A stretch of DNA of 64,000 bases from Halorubrum salinum (GTDB lineage Archaea > Halobacteriota > Halobacteria > Halobacteriales > Haloferacaceae), in NCBI RefSeq assembly GCF_024494575.1, contig NZ_JANHDO010000001.1, forward strand, positions 496,001 to 560,000. The letters are read 5' to 3'. The notes under the pieces are model-generated. The model was not told where the DNA came from, searched no databases, and saw only the letters and a list, made by a program, of their open reading frames with translations. A program made the position numbers and the translations under genes. This document shows positions 28,444 to 37,750 of this stretch, in pieces (the first letter of the stretch is position 1; each line of letters opens with the position of its first letter).

Positions 28444-28995
28444 ATGATCGACGACGAGCGACGACGCGACCTCATCGCCGCGCTTCGGGCGGCCGACGCG
28501 GTCAGGTTCGGCGAGTTCGAACTCTCACACGGGGGGACGAGCGACTACTACGTCGACAAGTACCGGTTCGAGACGGACCCGGAGGCGCTGCGGCTCGTCA
28601 GCGAGGCGTTCGCCGACGAACTCGCCGAGACGGACGCAAAGCTCGCCGGCGTCGCGCTCGGTGCGGTGCCGCTCGTCGCCGTGACCGCCGCGGAACTGGC
28701 CCGACCGTACGTCATCGCCCGCAAGCAGACGAAAGAGTACGGCACGGCCAACCGGATCGAAGGGAAGCTGGAAGACGGCGAAGAGGTCGTCGTGATCGAG
28801 GACATCGCGACAACCGGCCAGTCCGCCGTCGACGCCGTCGAGGCGCTGCGCGAGGCGGGCGCGACGGTGAACCGCGTGCTCGTCGTGGTCGACCGCGAGG
28901 AGGGAGCCGGAGCGCTGCTCGCCGACCACGGCGTGGAGTTAGAGTCGCTGATATCCGCCTCGGCGCTGTTGGCGGAGCGCGACGCAGACGAGTAG
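28444..28995 (+). CDS. pyrE: Orotate phosphoribosyltransferase
   Basis: A 183-residue enzyme of UMP synthesis converting orotate and PRPP to OMP. Diagnostic parts are [16 protein letters not shown] at the N-terminus, [16 protein letters not shown] and the PRPP-binding motif [19 protein letters not shown] box (gtttataat, 28413-28421) lies about 27 nt upstream of the ATG, implying a leaderless transcript. Transcribed alone. Haloarchaeal pyrE of this type is the gene widely used as a genetic marker. Confidence 0.95.
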   Translation: MIDDERRRDLIAALRAADAVRFGEFELSHGGTSDYYVDKYRFETDPEALRLVSEAFADELAETDAKLAGVALGAVPLVAVTAAELARPYVIARKQTKEYGTANRIEGKLEDGEEVVVIEDIATTGQSAVDAVEALREAGATVNRVLVVVDREEGAGALLADHGVELESLISASALLAERDADE

Positions 28996-29082
28996 CGGCG
29001 GCCGACAGATATCGAGACCGAGCGTCCCGCCGCCGTCCGCGATCGAAACGCATAACAGCGGAACCGGCCAACCCGAAGACGA

Positions 29083-29167
29083 GCCGAGGTAGCCTAGCCT
29101 GGCCAAGGCGGTAGATTCGAAATCTACTGTCCATTCGGACACCGGAGTTCAAATCTCCGCCTCGGCG
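29083..29167 (+). tRNA. tRNA-Ser (anticodon CGA)
   Basis: An 85-nt class II tRNA. The acceptor stem GCCGAGG pairs with CCTCGGC, discriminator G. The anticodon stem GTAGA/TCTAC encloses loop TTCGAAA with anticodon CGA. A long variable arm (TGTCC-ATTC-GGACA) and T arm CGGAG-TTCAAAT-CTCCG complete it. CCA is not encoded. A short T-run follows. Confidence 0.95.
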
Positions 29168-29306
29168 CTTTTCCAGTTTCCACCCGTCGAGTCGCTTCGC
29201 CGCGTTCTCTCGCAGCCCTCAGTCGCTCTCGCGAGCGGAATCGATCGTGTGCGCACTGATCCGTCACAGGGGAAAGACCCATACCCCGACGCCGCGTCCC
29301 CCGAGT

Positions 29307-29672
29307 ATGCCCGACGCGACGCTGTACGACCGGCTCGGCGGCGAGCCGGCGGTCGGGGCGGTGGTCACGGAGTTCTACGACCGGGTGCTGGCCGACGACG
29401 ACGTTTCACACCACTTCGAGGACGTCGACATGAGCGAGCAGCGCTCCCACCAGACGAAGTTCCTGAGCGCGGTCACCGGCGGACCGATGCAGTACGAGGG
29501 CGACGACATGGAGGCGTCCCACGGGGGCATGGGTATCACCGCCGCAGAGTTCGACGCGGTCGCGGGACACCTCGACGACGCGCTCCGCGAGTTCGACGTC
29601 GACGACGCGGACCGCGAGGCCGTACTGGAGGCCGTAGAGGGGTTTCGCGACGACATCGTGGAGGCGGGGTAG
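29307..29672 (+). CDS. Group I truncated haemoglobin
   Basis: A 121-residue trHbN-type globin. TLYDRLGGEPAVGAVVTEFY is the usual N-terminal A/B helix, FLSAVTGGPMQYEGDDM the E-F region, and SHGGMGITAAEFDAV carries the family signature with the proximal His in its SHGGMGI segment. Such proteins bind O2/NO and often detoxify nitric oxide, plausibly useful in a denitrifier. It has no palindrome like those of the nos block, so co-regulation is not indicated. Confidence 0.9.
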   Translation: MPDATLYDRLGGEPAVGAVVTEFYDRVLADDDVSHHFEDVDMSEQRSHQTKFLSAVTGGPMQYEGDDMEASHGGMGITAAEFDAVAGHLDDALREFDVDDADREAVLEAVEGFRDDIVEAG

Positions 29673-29720
29673 AGACGTCGACGCCGCGCTCACCGCTCGC
29701 GATAGCGACTCTCGACGCGG

Positions 29721-30032
29721 CTACGGCTCACTGCCGAGCGACTCCTGTTCGGGTGTCGGGCCGCCGCGAAGCCGACGACGGCGCTTGTCGTAGGCCGCCT
29801 CGAGCTTCGCGTTCGTCGCCCGGGAGACTAAATAGAGGTCGGCGTCCCCCTCGTCTCGCGGATGCGCGCTCGCGATCCAGACGTGGCCGTCGCCCGTAGA
29901 GAGGTCGTCTGCCCACCGCTCGGCCGCGGCGCGGCTCTCGAAGGCGTGGCGGCTCCCGTCCTCGAACACCAGCCGCCCCACCTTCGCGTTGCGCTTGCGG
30001 GCGGACGGTTTGACCGCGACGACGACGCTCAC
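29721..30032 (-). CDS. Conserved haloarchaeal hypothetical protein
   Basis: A 103-residue basic protein starting with GTG. The first half looks like a compact beta domain (VGRLVFEDGSRHAFESRAAA, then HVWIASAHPRD). The second half is a basic helix (LEAAYDKRRRRLRGG). No catalytic motif is visible. It lies tail-to-tail with the globin gene and just downstream of the acetyl-transfer synthase on the same strand. Confidence 0.6.
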   Translation of the reverse strand: MSVVVAVKPSARKRNAKVGRLVFEDGSRHAFESRAAAERWADDLSTGDGHVWIASAHPRDEGDADLYLVSRATNAKLEAAYDKRRRRLRGGPTPEQESLGSEP

Positions 30033-30093
30033 GGGTTCGATTGGAGCGTCATCGATTAAAACCCCCGTCAGACGGCCGGGGCGAGCGAGCAGT

Positions 30094-31803
30094 TCAGTCG
30101 TCCGCGACGGCGCTCGGTTCCGTGCCGGTCGCGTCGGCCTCGGCGGCCAAGAGGCGGTCGAGCCCGTCGACCATCCCGACGACGCTGGCGCGGGTGATGT
30201 CCGCGTCGGTCGCGGAGACGCTCACCGACCGGTCGCCGCGGGAGAGGTCGACCTCGACGGTGACGACCGCGTCGGTGCCGCCCGTGATCGCGTCGACGTG
30301 GTAGGAGTCGAGGTCGAAGGAGACGCCGGTCGACCCGTCGGCGTCCGCGGCGTCGCCCGTCCCGTCACCGCCCGCGAGCGCGGCCCGGACCGCTTCGAGC
30401 CCCGCGTCGACCGGCCCGGCACCGGTGCCGGACGCGACGCGCTCGTCGTCGCCGACGCGGAGGCGGACCGACGCCGTCGGGAGGTTGCCGCCGGAGGTCG
30501 CAGAGAGGTCGACGAGTTCGACGTGGCGGTCGCGCTCGCGGCCCTGCACGTCCTCGGTGATCGCGAGCAGGTCGGCGTCGGTGACGCGCTTTCCGCGGTC
30601 GCCGAGCTCCTTCACGCGGCTCACGACCTCGCTCAGCTCGTCGTCGTCGACGGCCACGTCCTGCTCCGCGAGCGCGGCCTTGACTCCCGCCCGTCCGGCG
30701 TGTTTCCCGAGCACGAGTCGCCGCTCCCTGCCGACCGTCTCCGGCGGGTACGGCTCGTACATCGTCCCGTCCTTGAGGGTGCCGTCGGTGTGGATGCCCG
30801 ACTCGTGCGCGAAGGCGTTGGTCCCGCAGACCGCCTTGTTCGGCGGGAGCGCGACGCCGGTCGCCTCGCTCACGGTCCGACAGAGCCGGTAGAGCCGTGC
30901 CAGCTCGACGGTGTCGACGTCGTACGAGCGGTCGAGCGCGATCGCGACCTCTTCGAGAGCGACGTTGCCGGCGCGCTCGCCGACGCCCATCACCGTGCCG
31001 TGAACGGTGTCGGCACCGGCGCGCAGCCCCGCGTGGACGTTCGCCATCCCGAACCCGAGGTCGTCGTGGGTGTGGAGGCTCGTCGGACCGAGGTCGGCGA
31101 GCCGGGAGACGACCTCGGCGGTGCGCTCGGGGTCCGCCGCGCCGACGGTGTCGCAGTAGCAGATCCGGTCCGCGCCGGCGTCGAGGCCCGCGCCGAGCAG
31201 CCGTTCGAGGTAGTCGAGGTCGGCCCGCGAACCGTCCTCGCCGAGTACCTCGACCCACAGCCCGTGGTCTTTCGCGTACTCGACGAGTTCGACCGTCGTC
31301 TCGACGACCTCGTCGCGGCTCGACCCGACCTTCGTCTCGACGTGTTTGTCCGAGGCGGGAACGACGAGATTCACCCCGTCGACGCCGCAGTCGAGGGCGT
31401 GGTCGACGTCCGCTTTGACCCCGCGAGCGAAGCTCGTCACCGTCGCCGAGAGCCCCTCTGCTGCCACTCGACGGATCGCCTCGCGCTCTCCCTCGGAGGT
31501 ACACGCCGAGCCCGCCTCGACGAGGTGGACGCCCGCCGCGTCGAGTTCGCGCGCGATGTCGACCTTCTCGTCGGGCGAGAGCGAGACGCCCGGCATCTGT
31601 TCCCCGTCGCGCAGGGTGGTGTCTAAGAGCTGTACCTCGTCGAGGGTGGTGAGTGGTGTCTGAGTCAAAAGCGGATCCGTAACTGTGTCGGCTGTCTCGG
31701 GGTCGGTGCCGCCGCGGGGCGGGCGTGCCCCGGAGTCGTTATCGTCGGAGAATTTCGCGGCCAGCCGCCGTGAGGCGACTTCCTCTATCCCCCGAACGAT
31801 CAC
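30094..31803 (-). CDS. Isopropylmalate/citramalate synthase family enzyme
   Basis: A 569-residue (from GTG) Claisen-condensing acyltransferase of the LeuA/CimA/homocitrate synthase family. The catalytic TIM barrel starts at LLDTTLRDGEQMPGVSL and includes LVEAGSACTSEGE, SLHTHDDLGFGMAN (metal His pair) and GVGERAGNVALEEV. A C-terminal LeuA-allosteric-like domain (SFDLDSYHVDAITGGTDAVV) indicates feedback control. It makes either 2-isopropylmalate for leucine or citramalate for isoleucine. Start is doubtful: residues 1-45 look non-conserved, and a TTG at 31668 would begin MTQTPLTTL directly before the barrel. A TATA box at 31847-31857 supports transcription from about 31825. Confidence 0.85.
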   Translation of the reverse strand: MIVRGIEEVASRRLAAKFSDDNDSGARPPRGGTDPETADTVTDPLLTQTPLTTLDEVQLLDTTLRDGEQMPGVSLSPDEKVDIARELDAAGVHLVEAGSACTSEGEREAIRRVAAEGLSATVTSFARGVKADVDHALDCGVDGVNLVVPASDKHVETKVGSSRDEVVETTVELVEYAKDHGLWVEVLGEDGSRADLDYLERLLGAGLDAGADRICYCDTVGAADPERTAEVVSRLADLGPTSLHTHDDLGFGMANVHAGLRAGADTVHGTVMGVGERAGNVALEEVAIALDRSYDVDTVELARLYRLCRTVSEATGVALPPNKAVCGTNAFAHESGIHTDGTLKDGTMYEPYPPETVGRERRLVLGKHAGRAGVKAALAEQDVAVDDDELSEVVSRVKELGDRGKRVTDADLLAITEDVQGRERDRHVELVDLSATSGGNLPTASVRLRVGDDERVASGTGAGPVDAGLEAVRAALAGGDGTGDAADADGSTGVSFDLDSYHVDAITGGTDAVVTVEVDLSRGDRSVSVSATDADITRASVVGMVDGLDRLLAAEADATGTEPSAVADD

Positions 31804-31819
31804 GATCGTCTCGTGTCAT
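31739..31819 (-). CDS. Possible 26-codon leader peptide before the synthase gene
   Basis: An ATG at 31819, about 6 nt after the predicted transcription start, opens a 26-residue frame (MTRDDRDRSGDRGSRLTAAG, then REILRR) ending at 31739. It overlaps the GTG-started frame of the synthase in another register. It has eight Arg and two Leu, so a leucine-attenuation peptide is not obvious. It could be a regulatory uORF or coincidence. Confidence 0.3.
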   Translation of the reverse strand: MTRDDRDRSGDRGSRLTAAGREILRR

Positions 31820-31846
31820 TCGTGTGCGTGCCGACGCGTCACACAC

Positions 31847-31857
31847 TGATAAATGGT
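31847..31857 (-). promoter_or_regulatory. TATA box of the synthase transcript
   Basis: Minus-strand ccatttatcag. It predicts transcription starting near 31825, before the small leader frame and the GTG at 31803. Confidence 0.55.
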
Positions 31858-31959
31858 CGGATTCCGCCGACGGCGGCGAGCGCCACCGGATCTCGACGAA
31901 AGCGACGGCCGACGGCAGATCTCGACCGGTTCGACGCGCTCTCGGCCGCGGCTCGCGGG

Positions 31960-32673
31960 TCACCCCAATAGCGAGCGCAGCGATCGGCGGCCTGTCCCGC
32001 ACTGATCGCGGTACTCACACGCCGAACAGCGGTCGTCGTCGACGCGAGGCGGCGGCCCGTCGATCGCCCGGGCGGCCCGCAGCGCCCGGCGGTAGGCGGC
32101 CAGCTTCCGGCGCGTGAGCCGGACCGAACGAACGACGCCGACGCTGGGGTACTCGACGAGCGCGCGCGGCACCGTCCGCTCGCGCTCCCACGACAGCGCC
32201 TTCGCGGCCGCGACGGCCCTGACCGCCTGCGGCTCCCAGACCCCGTTCTCCGGCGGCTCGCCCGGCGAGACGATCACCGGCGTCGGCGGACCGTCGTCGT
32301 CGGGCGTATCGACGGCACCCGTGCCGCCGTCCGCCCCACCGCCGTCCGCCCCACTGTCCGCGAGCACCTTGTGGACCCGCCCGTGGCAGTCCTTACCCGC
32401 ACAGAACGCCCGCGTTCGGTCGGGGTCGACGAGGCGGTCGTAGTCGTCGCGCTCGCGAAGCCGCGAGAGGTTCCGCCGGTAGGCGGCCGGCGACCGCCGG
32501 ATCGGGAGCCGGCGGAGCGTCGCGTCCGGCGCGCCGACGAGAGACGGGTACCGGTACGCGAGATCGATGCGAGCGCTCGCCTCCGGCGGGACCCGACGCT
32601 CGTCCGCGCGCCGCACGTAGTAGAGCTGCCGCGGACAGTAGGCCGCGCGGGCCACGTCGCTGAACGAGATCAC
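31960..32673 (-). CDS. Stand-alone Cas4/RecB-like protein with weak active site
   Basis: A 237-residue protein (GTG start). The N-terminus ISFSDVARAAYCPRQLYYVR carries the first Cys of a Cas4-type Fe-S site, and the C-terminus RCSACEYRDQCG carries three more (C-x2-C-x5-C), so a 4Fe-4S cluster is likely. The nuclease core between them is hard to recognise. At the expected E-x-K there is VEYPS, and QxxxY is replaced by RRKLAAY. The protein may be a degenerate Cas4/DUF83 member. A Gly/Ala/Asp insert lies near 105-130. There is no cas gene or CRISPR array in the window. Confidence 0.65.
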   Translation of the reverse strand: MISFSDVARAAYCPRQLYYVRRADERRVPPEASARIDLAYRYPSLVGAPDATLRRLPIRRSPAAYRRNLSRLRERDDYDRLVDPDRTRAFCAGKDCHGRVHKVLADSGADGGGADGGTGAVDTPDDDGPPTPVIVSPGEPPENGVWEPQAVRAVAAAKALSWERERTVPRALVEYPSVGVVRSVRLTRRKLAAYRRALRAARAIDGPPPRVDDDRCSACEYRDQCGTGRRSLRSLLG

Positions 32674-32775
32674 GGCGGGACTGTGCCCGTTTCGGTGATA
32701 AGGTGACGGCCGGACCGAACGAACGCCGCTCGCGCGACGGGTGGTACGTCGTGAAAAACATCGACGACCGACCGA

Positions 32776-34032
32776 TCAGCGTCCGCGGCGGAGCTCTTCT
32801 ATCAGCTGTTCGATGAGGGCGGACTGTCGTTCGAGCCGCTCGGACTGCGTCTCGACTTCGCGGCGGAGCGCGGCGACCTCCGTCGCGAGGTCCTCGCCCT
32901 CGACACCGGCGCTCTCGAAGGGTGACTCGTCGAACGCGTCGGACTCGATCCGTCCGGTGTCGTCGGACGCGTCGGAGACGGGATCGTCGAGCACGTCGGT
33001 CGCGGTGTCCGTCGAGGGCGCGTTCGCCGATTCGGTCGCCGGGTCGCCGTCGTGTCGCGGTTCGGTCGGAGCGTTCGCATCGGCGTCCGCCGTCGACCCC
33101 CCGGTCGCGTCCACCACCGGGTCGACCGACGGCTCCGCCCCTTGGGCGTCCGCCGTTTCCGTCGGTCGGTCGCCCCCCGATTGCGTCGTCGCTCCGGCCG
33201 TCGAACCGGAGTCGGAGTCAGCCTCGCCGATACCGCGTACCGCCTCGTCACGGGCGTCGACGTCGTGCGCGGCGTCGGACTCGGCCTCGGCCTCCGCGTC
33301 CGCGACGGGCGACGCCGACAACGGGTCTGGACCCTCACCGAAGTCCGTGGTGCTCTCGGCGCTGTCGGGCCCTTCGCCGGCGTCGTCCGCGTCCGCGGCG
33401 ACGGTCGCCCGGAACTCGCCGAGGCTGTCGACGCCGTAGAACGAACAGACGGCGTCGACGAGCGTCTCGCGGACCGCCCGAGCGGACTCGTTCGGGGCCT
33501 TGAACCGCTCCGAGCGGCTGTCGAGCGCGAGCACGACGGCGGTCGCGACCGTCCCCTCCTCGAAGTCGAGGTCGGTGAGGTCGGCGTAGTGGAACTCCTC
33601 GAACTCCTCGTCCCAGACGACCGACCCGATGTGCTTGACGAGTCGGTCGCTGGTGACGACGAGCGTCAGCTCCGAGAACCGGAACGTCCGGACGACCGAC
33701 TCGCCGGGATCCGTGACGCCCGTCGCCGAGAGGATGCCGGCGAGGATCGGGTGGAGCACGTCGTCGACGCGCTTCGCCGGCACCGATATCGTCTCGTCGC
33801 CGTCGAGGCCGTAGCTGAGCGTGAGTTTCGCCTTGCGGCGGCCCGAAGAGACCGCGATTCGCTCGACGTCGTGGGAGTACTCCGCGACCGACTCGTCCGA
33901 CAGCAGCCCGTCGCTGCGGTACACGAGCGTCCGCGTCGGCGTGACCGCGAGCCGGTCGTCTCCCCCGAGCGAGACCTCGGCGACGACGCTCTCGTCGCCG
34001 ACGGTCTCGGCGAGCAGGTCGGGAAGGCTCAT
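32776..34032 (-). CDS. Haloarchaeal protein with acidic linker and coiled coil
   Basis: A 418-residue protein. The N-terminal ~210 residues form two PH-like/beta-rich repeats (LAVTPTRTLVYRSDGLLSDE, LTLVVTSDRLVKHIGSVVWD). A long Asp/Ala/Thr/Ser-rich disordered segment covers about 215-375. The last ~35 residues form a heptad-like coiled coil (EVAALRREVETQSERLERQS). This resembles haloarchaeal proteins of unknown function with the same three-part layout. No catalytic motif. The ATG at 34032 is chosen because the conserved beta repeats begin soon after it. Confidence 0.65.
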   Translation of the reverse strand: MSLPDLLAETVGDESVVAEVSLGGDDRLAVTPTRTLVYRSDGLLSDESVAEYSHDVERIAVSSGRRKAKLTLSYGLDGDETISVPAKRVDDVLHPILAGILSATGVTDPGESVVRTFRFSELTLVVTSDRLVKHIGSVVWDEEFEEFHYADLTDLDFEEGTVATAVVLALDSRSERFKAPNESARAVRETLVDAVCSFYGVDSLGEFRATVAADADDAGEGPDSAESTTDFGEGPDPLSASPVADAEAEAESDAAHDVDARDEAVRGIGEADSDSGSTAGATTQSGGDRPTETADAQGAEPSVDPVVDATGGSTADADANAPTEPRHDGDPATESANAPSTDTATDVLDDPVSDASDDTGRIESDAFDESPFESAGVEGEDLATEVAALRREVETQSERLERQSALIEQLIEELRRGR

Positions 34033-34204
34033 GTCGCGGATATCCGCCCCGCCCGGCATAAATCCGCGGGGTCCGCGGCGGGAGACGCTCCCGAATGCGC
34101 TCGTCGCGTCGTCGGCCTCGAACACGAGCGAACCTCTGTCACCGGATCGCACGCGTCGAACGGATGGGAAGGTTAAAGAGTATCATGGCGGTACGGAGAC
34201 GTGA

Positions 34205-34358
34205 GGCCGGGTGGCTTAGCTGGACATAGCGCCGCACTCATAGGGTTCAGAGATTCGGTGCGGTGACGCCTTGGAAGCGTCCGCGTCCTTCCCGTGGCTC
34301 CGCCGAGCCTCGGACCTGGGACATGCGGAGATCGTGGGTTCGGAGCCCACCCCGGCCA
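34205..34358 (+). tRNA. tRNA-Met (CAU), elongator, with intron
   Basis: The 5' exon (34205-34242) and 3' exon (34323-34358) pair as acceptor GGCCGGG/CCCGGCC with discriminator A, anticodon stem CCGCA/TGCGG and T arm GTGGG-TTCGGAG-CCCAC. The anticodon is CAT at 34239-34241. An 80-nt insertion after position 37 (about 34243-34322) is the usual archaeal site for a bulge-helix-bulge intron; elongator tRNA-Met introns are known in haloarchaea. T5 at 34364-34368 follows as terminator. Confidence 0.92.
34243..34322 (+). other. Intron of tRNA-Met
   Basis: An 80-nt insertion between tRNA positions 37 and 38. Boundaries are inferred from exon pairing and could shift by one or two bases. It would be removed by the archaeal splicing endonuclease. 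Confidence 0.85.
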
Positions 34359-34363
34359 TTCCG

Positions 34364-34368
34364 TTTTT
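34364..34368 (+). terminator. Oligo-T after tRNA-Met
   Basis: Five T residues (ccgtttttcc) six bases after the mature 3' end, a typical archaeal tRNA terminator. Confidence 0.55.
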
Positions 34369-34384
34369 CCCGACACCGCCTTCG

Positions 34385-34654
34385 TCAGCGGAGCCGAGAC
34401 GCCGAGAGCGCCTTCATTATCACCGGGAAGACGACGAAGAACGCGAGGACGCCGCCGAAGGTTCGGAGGAGCACGAAGAGGACGTCCCGCGGACCGAGAG
34501 CGGTGAGTCGACCGCCGGAGACGAGTATCACCACCGTCACCGAGAGGAACGTGAGCGTCCAGAGGACCGCGCCGAGCGCCTTGACGCGACCGCCGCGGAG
34601 GCCGGTGGCCGGTCCGTCGATCGGCTCGTCGTCACCCGGCCGCGGAGCGGTCAT
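34385..34654 (-). CDS. Small two-helix membrane protein
   Basis: An 89-residue hypothetical protein with a polar N-terminus, two transmembrane helices (about 28-48 and 58-80) and a basic end (SASRLR). Codon use matches neighbours. It is divergent from the CBS gene, and no function can be assigned. Confidence 0.55.
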   Translation of the reverse strand: MTAPRPGDDEPIDGPATGLRGGRVKALGAVLWTLTFLSVTVVILVSGGRLTALGPRDVLFVLLRTFGGVLAFFVVFPVIMKALSASRLR

Positions 34655-34786
34655 GCCAATCAGTTGACGCTCGATTGGTAAAGGTCATTGTGTTTGATAC
34701 CACGTGCCATATCCGACGCGACGGAACGGGGCGGCGCGCGCCGGCCGGCCGAAACGCCTACCACGCCGCGACGAGACGGCGACGGT

Positions 34787-35281
34787 ATGCACGCGCGTGA
34801 CCTGATGGTGACCGACGTGAAGACCGTCGCTCCCGACGACGACGTGGCGGACGCGTTCAAGCGATTCGCCCGGCACTCCTTCAGCGGGTTTCCGGTGGTC
34901 GACGACGGTGGGCACGTCGTCGGCGTCGTCACCGAGTCCGACCTCGTCGACCTGTTCGAGCCCGACGACGAGACGCTGTGGATCCCGATCGGACTCCCGC
35001 CCTTCGTCGACACCCTCACGTACCAGATAAAGCCTCCGTGGGGCGACCTCGACTTGGGCGTCGACATGGTCCGCAACGCCGACCGCCCCATCTCCGACGT
35101 GATGAGCACGGACGTGGTGACGGTCACTCCGGAGACGGACGTCGACGAGGTGCTCGACCTGCTCGCGAGCGACGATCCGAACATCAATCGCGTTCCCGTC
35201 GTCGACGACGAGGGGACGCTCGTCGGGATCATCGCCCGACAGGACGTCGTCCGGGCGTTCCGGGACCGCCGGCTGGACTGA
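34787..35281 (+). CDS. Paired CBS-domain protein
   Basis: A 164-residue protein of two CBS motifs. The first (DLMVTDVKTVAPDDDVADAF, GFPVVDDGGHVVGVVTESDL) and the second (DVMSTDVVTVTPETDVDEVL, RVPVVDDEGTLVGIIARQDV) are separated by a ~30-residue insert containing WIPIGLPPF. Such Bateman modules bind adenine nucleotides and usually act as regulatory sensors. No fused effector domain is present and the partner is unknown. Confidence 0.88.
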   Translation: MHARDLMVTDVKTVAPDDDVADAFKRFARHSFSGFPVVDDGGHVVGVVTESDLVDLFEPDDETLWIPIGLPPFVDTLTYQIKPPWGDLDLGVDMVRNADRPISDVMSTDVVTVTPETDVDEVLDLLASDDPNINRVPVVDDEGTLVGIIARQDVVRAFRDRRLD

Positions 35282-35407
35282 GGCGAGCGGGATCGCCTGG
35301 AACGGGGCCGACCTGATCCAAGCCGACCCGACCGCCGTCCGCGGTGGCGGTTCGGTCGGTCCCGCGGTTCCGCGGCGTTTTTTTAGCCGCCCCGGGTAGC
35401 GAAGGAC

Positions 35408-37180
35408 ATGGACGACGAACTCCGCGAGCGCGTCGAGGCGGCGGGCGAGACCGCCGCGTTATACAACGCGCTCAAACACGACAGCGACCCGGACGTGGGC
35501 GCGATCATGGGGCCGCTCATGGGGGAGAACCCAGAGTTCCGCCCGCACGGCGACGAGATTCCGGGGATCGTCGCCCCCGTGGTGAACCGAGTCGCCGCGA
35601 TGGACGAGGCGGAGCGCCGCGACCGGCTCGGAGAGCTGGCTCCCGATCAGCTCGACGAGTTGGAGGCCGAAGACGAGGGGGACGAGCACGTCCTCCCGGA
35701 CCTGCCGAACGCCGAGGAGGGCGCGGTCGTGATGCGCGCGGCCCCCAATCCGAACGGCCCGTGGCACATGGGCCACGCGCGGATGCCCGCGGTCATCGGT
35801 ACGTACAAGCAGCGGTACGACGGCGAGTTCGTCTGCCGGTTCGACGATACCGACCCCGAAACGAAACGCCCGGACTTGGACGCGTACGACGCCATCTTAG
35901 AGGACATCGACTACCTCGGGTTCGAGGCCGACCGCGTGCTGAAGGCCTCCGATCGGCTGGAGACGTACTACGACCACGCCCGCGAGTTGATCGACCTCGG
36001 GGGCGCCTACACTTGTTCGTGTTCCGGCGACGACTTCTCCGAGCTGAAGAACGCGGCCGAGGCGTGCCCGCATCGCGAGAAGGACGCGGAGACCGTTCAC
36101 GAGGAGTTCGAGGCGATGATCGCGGGCGAGTACGACGCCGGCGAGATGGTCCTCCGCGTGCGGACCGACATCGAGCACAAGAACCCCGCGCTGCGCGACT
36201 GGGTCGCGTTCCGCATGATCGACACGCCGCACCCGCGCGAGGAGGCAAGCGACTACCGCTGCTGGCCCATGCTCGACTTCCAGTCCGGCGTCGACGACCA
36301 CCTCACCGGTGTCACCCACATCATCCGCGGCATCGACCTCCAGGACTCCGCGAAGCGCCAGCGGTTCGTCTACGACTACTTCGGCTGGGAGTACCCCGAG
36401 GTGCTCCACTGGGGGCACGTCCAGGTCGACGAGTACGACGTGAAACTCTCGACGTCGACGATCAAAGCGCTGATCGAGGCCGGCGATCTGACGGGCTGGG
36501 ACGACCCGCGCGCCCCGACGATCCGGTCGGTCCGCCGCCGCGGAATCCGCGGCGAGGCGATAGTCGAGTCGATGATCGAACTCGGCCTGTCCACCTCGGA
36601 CGTCGACCTCGCGATGTCGTCCGTCTACGCCAACAACCGCGACATCGTCGACGACGCGGCCGACCGCTACTTCCTCGTGCGCGACCGCGACGACGACCCG
36701 GCGGTCGAACTCGACGTGGTCGACGGCGACGCGCCCGCGCCCGCCGCTGGCCACCCGCCACTGCACCCCGACTACCCGGACCGCGGTGACCGCGAGGTGC
36801 CCGCCGGGCGGGTCGTCGTCGAGTCCTCGGATCTCCCCCCCGAAGGCGAGCGCGTCTGGCTCAAGGGGTACGGCCCCGTCCGGTACGACGGCGACGAACT
36901 CGCGTTCCTCGACGCCGACATCGACGTGGTCCGAGACGGAGACGTGGACGTGATCCACTGGGCTCCGGCCGGAGGGAGCCGCGAGACGCTCTTACGGACG
37001 ATCGAGGGCGACGTGCGCGGGTACGCCGAGCCGGCGGTCGCGAACGCCGCCGTCGACGACGTGGTCCAGTTCGAGCGCGTCGGCTTCGCTCGGATCGACT
37101 CGTTCGACCCGGCCGCGACAGACGAGGCCGACGGGCCCGACGGCTCCGAGGACCTGCTCGCGTACTACGCGCACCCGTAG
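35408..37180 (+). CDS. gltX: Glutamyl-tRNA synthetase
   Basis: A 590-residue archaeal-type GluRS, which also charges tRNA-Gln with Glu for later amidation. The class I HIGH motif is PNGPWHMGHAR (near residue 117) and the KMSKS equivalent is KLSTSTIK (near 344). FVCRFDDTDPETKRPDLDAY and the anticodon-binding C-terminal beta-barrels (GERVWLKGYGPVRYDGDELA) are as expected. Length is normal. A T-rich tttttttag lies about 25 nt upstream. Monocistronic. Confidence 0.96.
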   Translation: MDDELRERVEAAGETAALYNALKHDSDPDVGAIMGPLMGENPEFRPHGDEIPGIVAPVVNRVAAMDEAERRDRLGELAPDQLDELEAEDEGDEHVLPDLPNAEEGAVVMRAAPNPNGPWHMGHARMPAVIGTYKQRYDGEFVCRFDDTDPETKRPDLDAYDAILEDIDYLGFEADRVLKASDRLETYYDHARELIDLGGAYTCSCSGDDFSELKNAAEACPHREKDAETVHEEFEAMIAGEYDAGEMVLRVRTDIEHKNPALRDWVAFRMIDTPHPREEASDYRCWPMLDFQSGVDDHLTGVTHIIRGIDLQDSAKRQRFVYDYFGWEYPEVLHWGHVQVDEYDVKLSTSTIKALIEAGDLTGWDDPRAPTIRSVRRRGIRGEAIVESMIELGLSTSDVDLAMSSVYANNRDIVDDAADRYFLVRDRDDDPAVELDVVDGDAPAPAAGHPPLHPDYPDRGDREVPAGRVVVESSDLPPEGERVWLKGYGPVRYDGDELAFLDADIDVVRDGDVDVIHWAPAGGSRETLLRTIEGDVRGYAEPAVANAAVDDVVQFERVGFARIDSFDPAATDEADGPDGSEDLLAYYAHP

Positions 37181-37639
<459 letters not shown>

Positions 37640-37750
37640 TCGGCCGGCTCGCGTCCTACGTGCCGATGTGAGTCACTCAACGGGCTGAGACGCAGAAACG
37701 TATCCGCAAGCGACTGCAACTCTCGATGACATCTCGGAGATGTCGCGTAC

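Noticed and set aside
31960-32673. Evidence of a CRISPR-Cas locus from the Cas4-like gene
   Set aside because: No repeats or other cas genes are seen in the window; stand-alone Cas4-like proteins are common in archaea.
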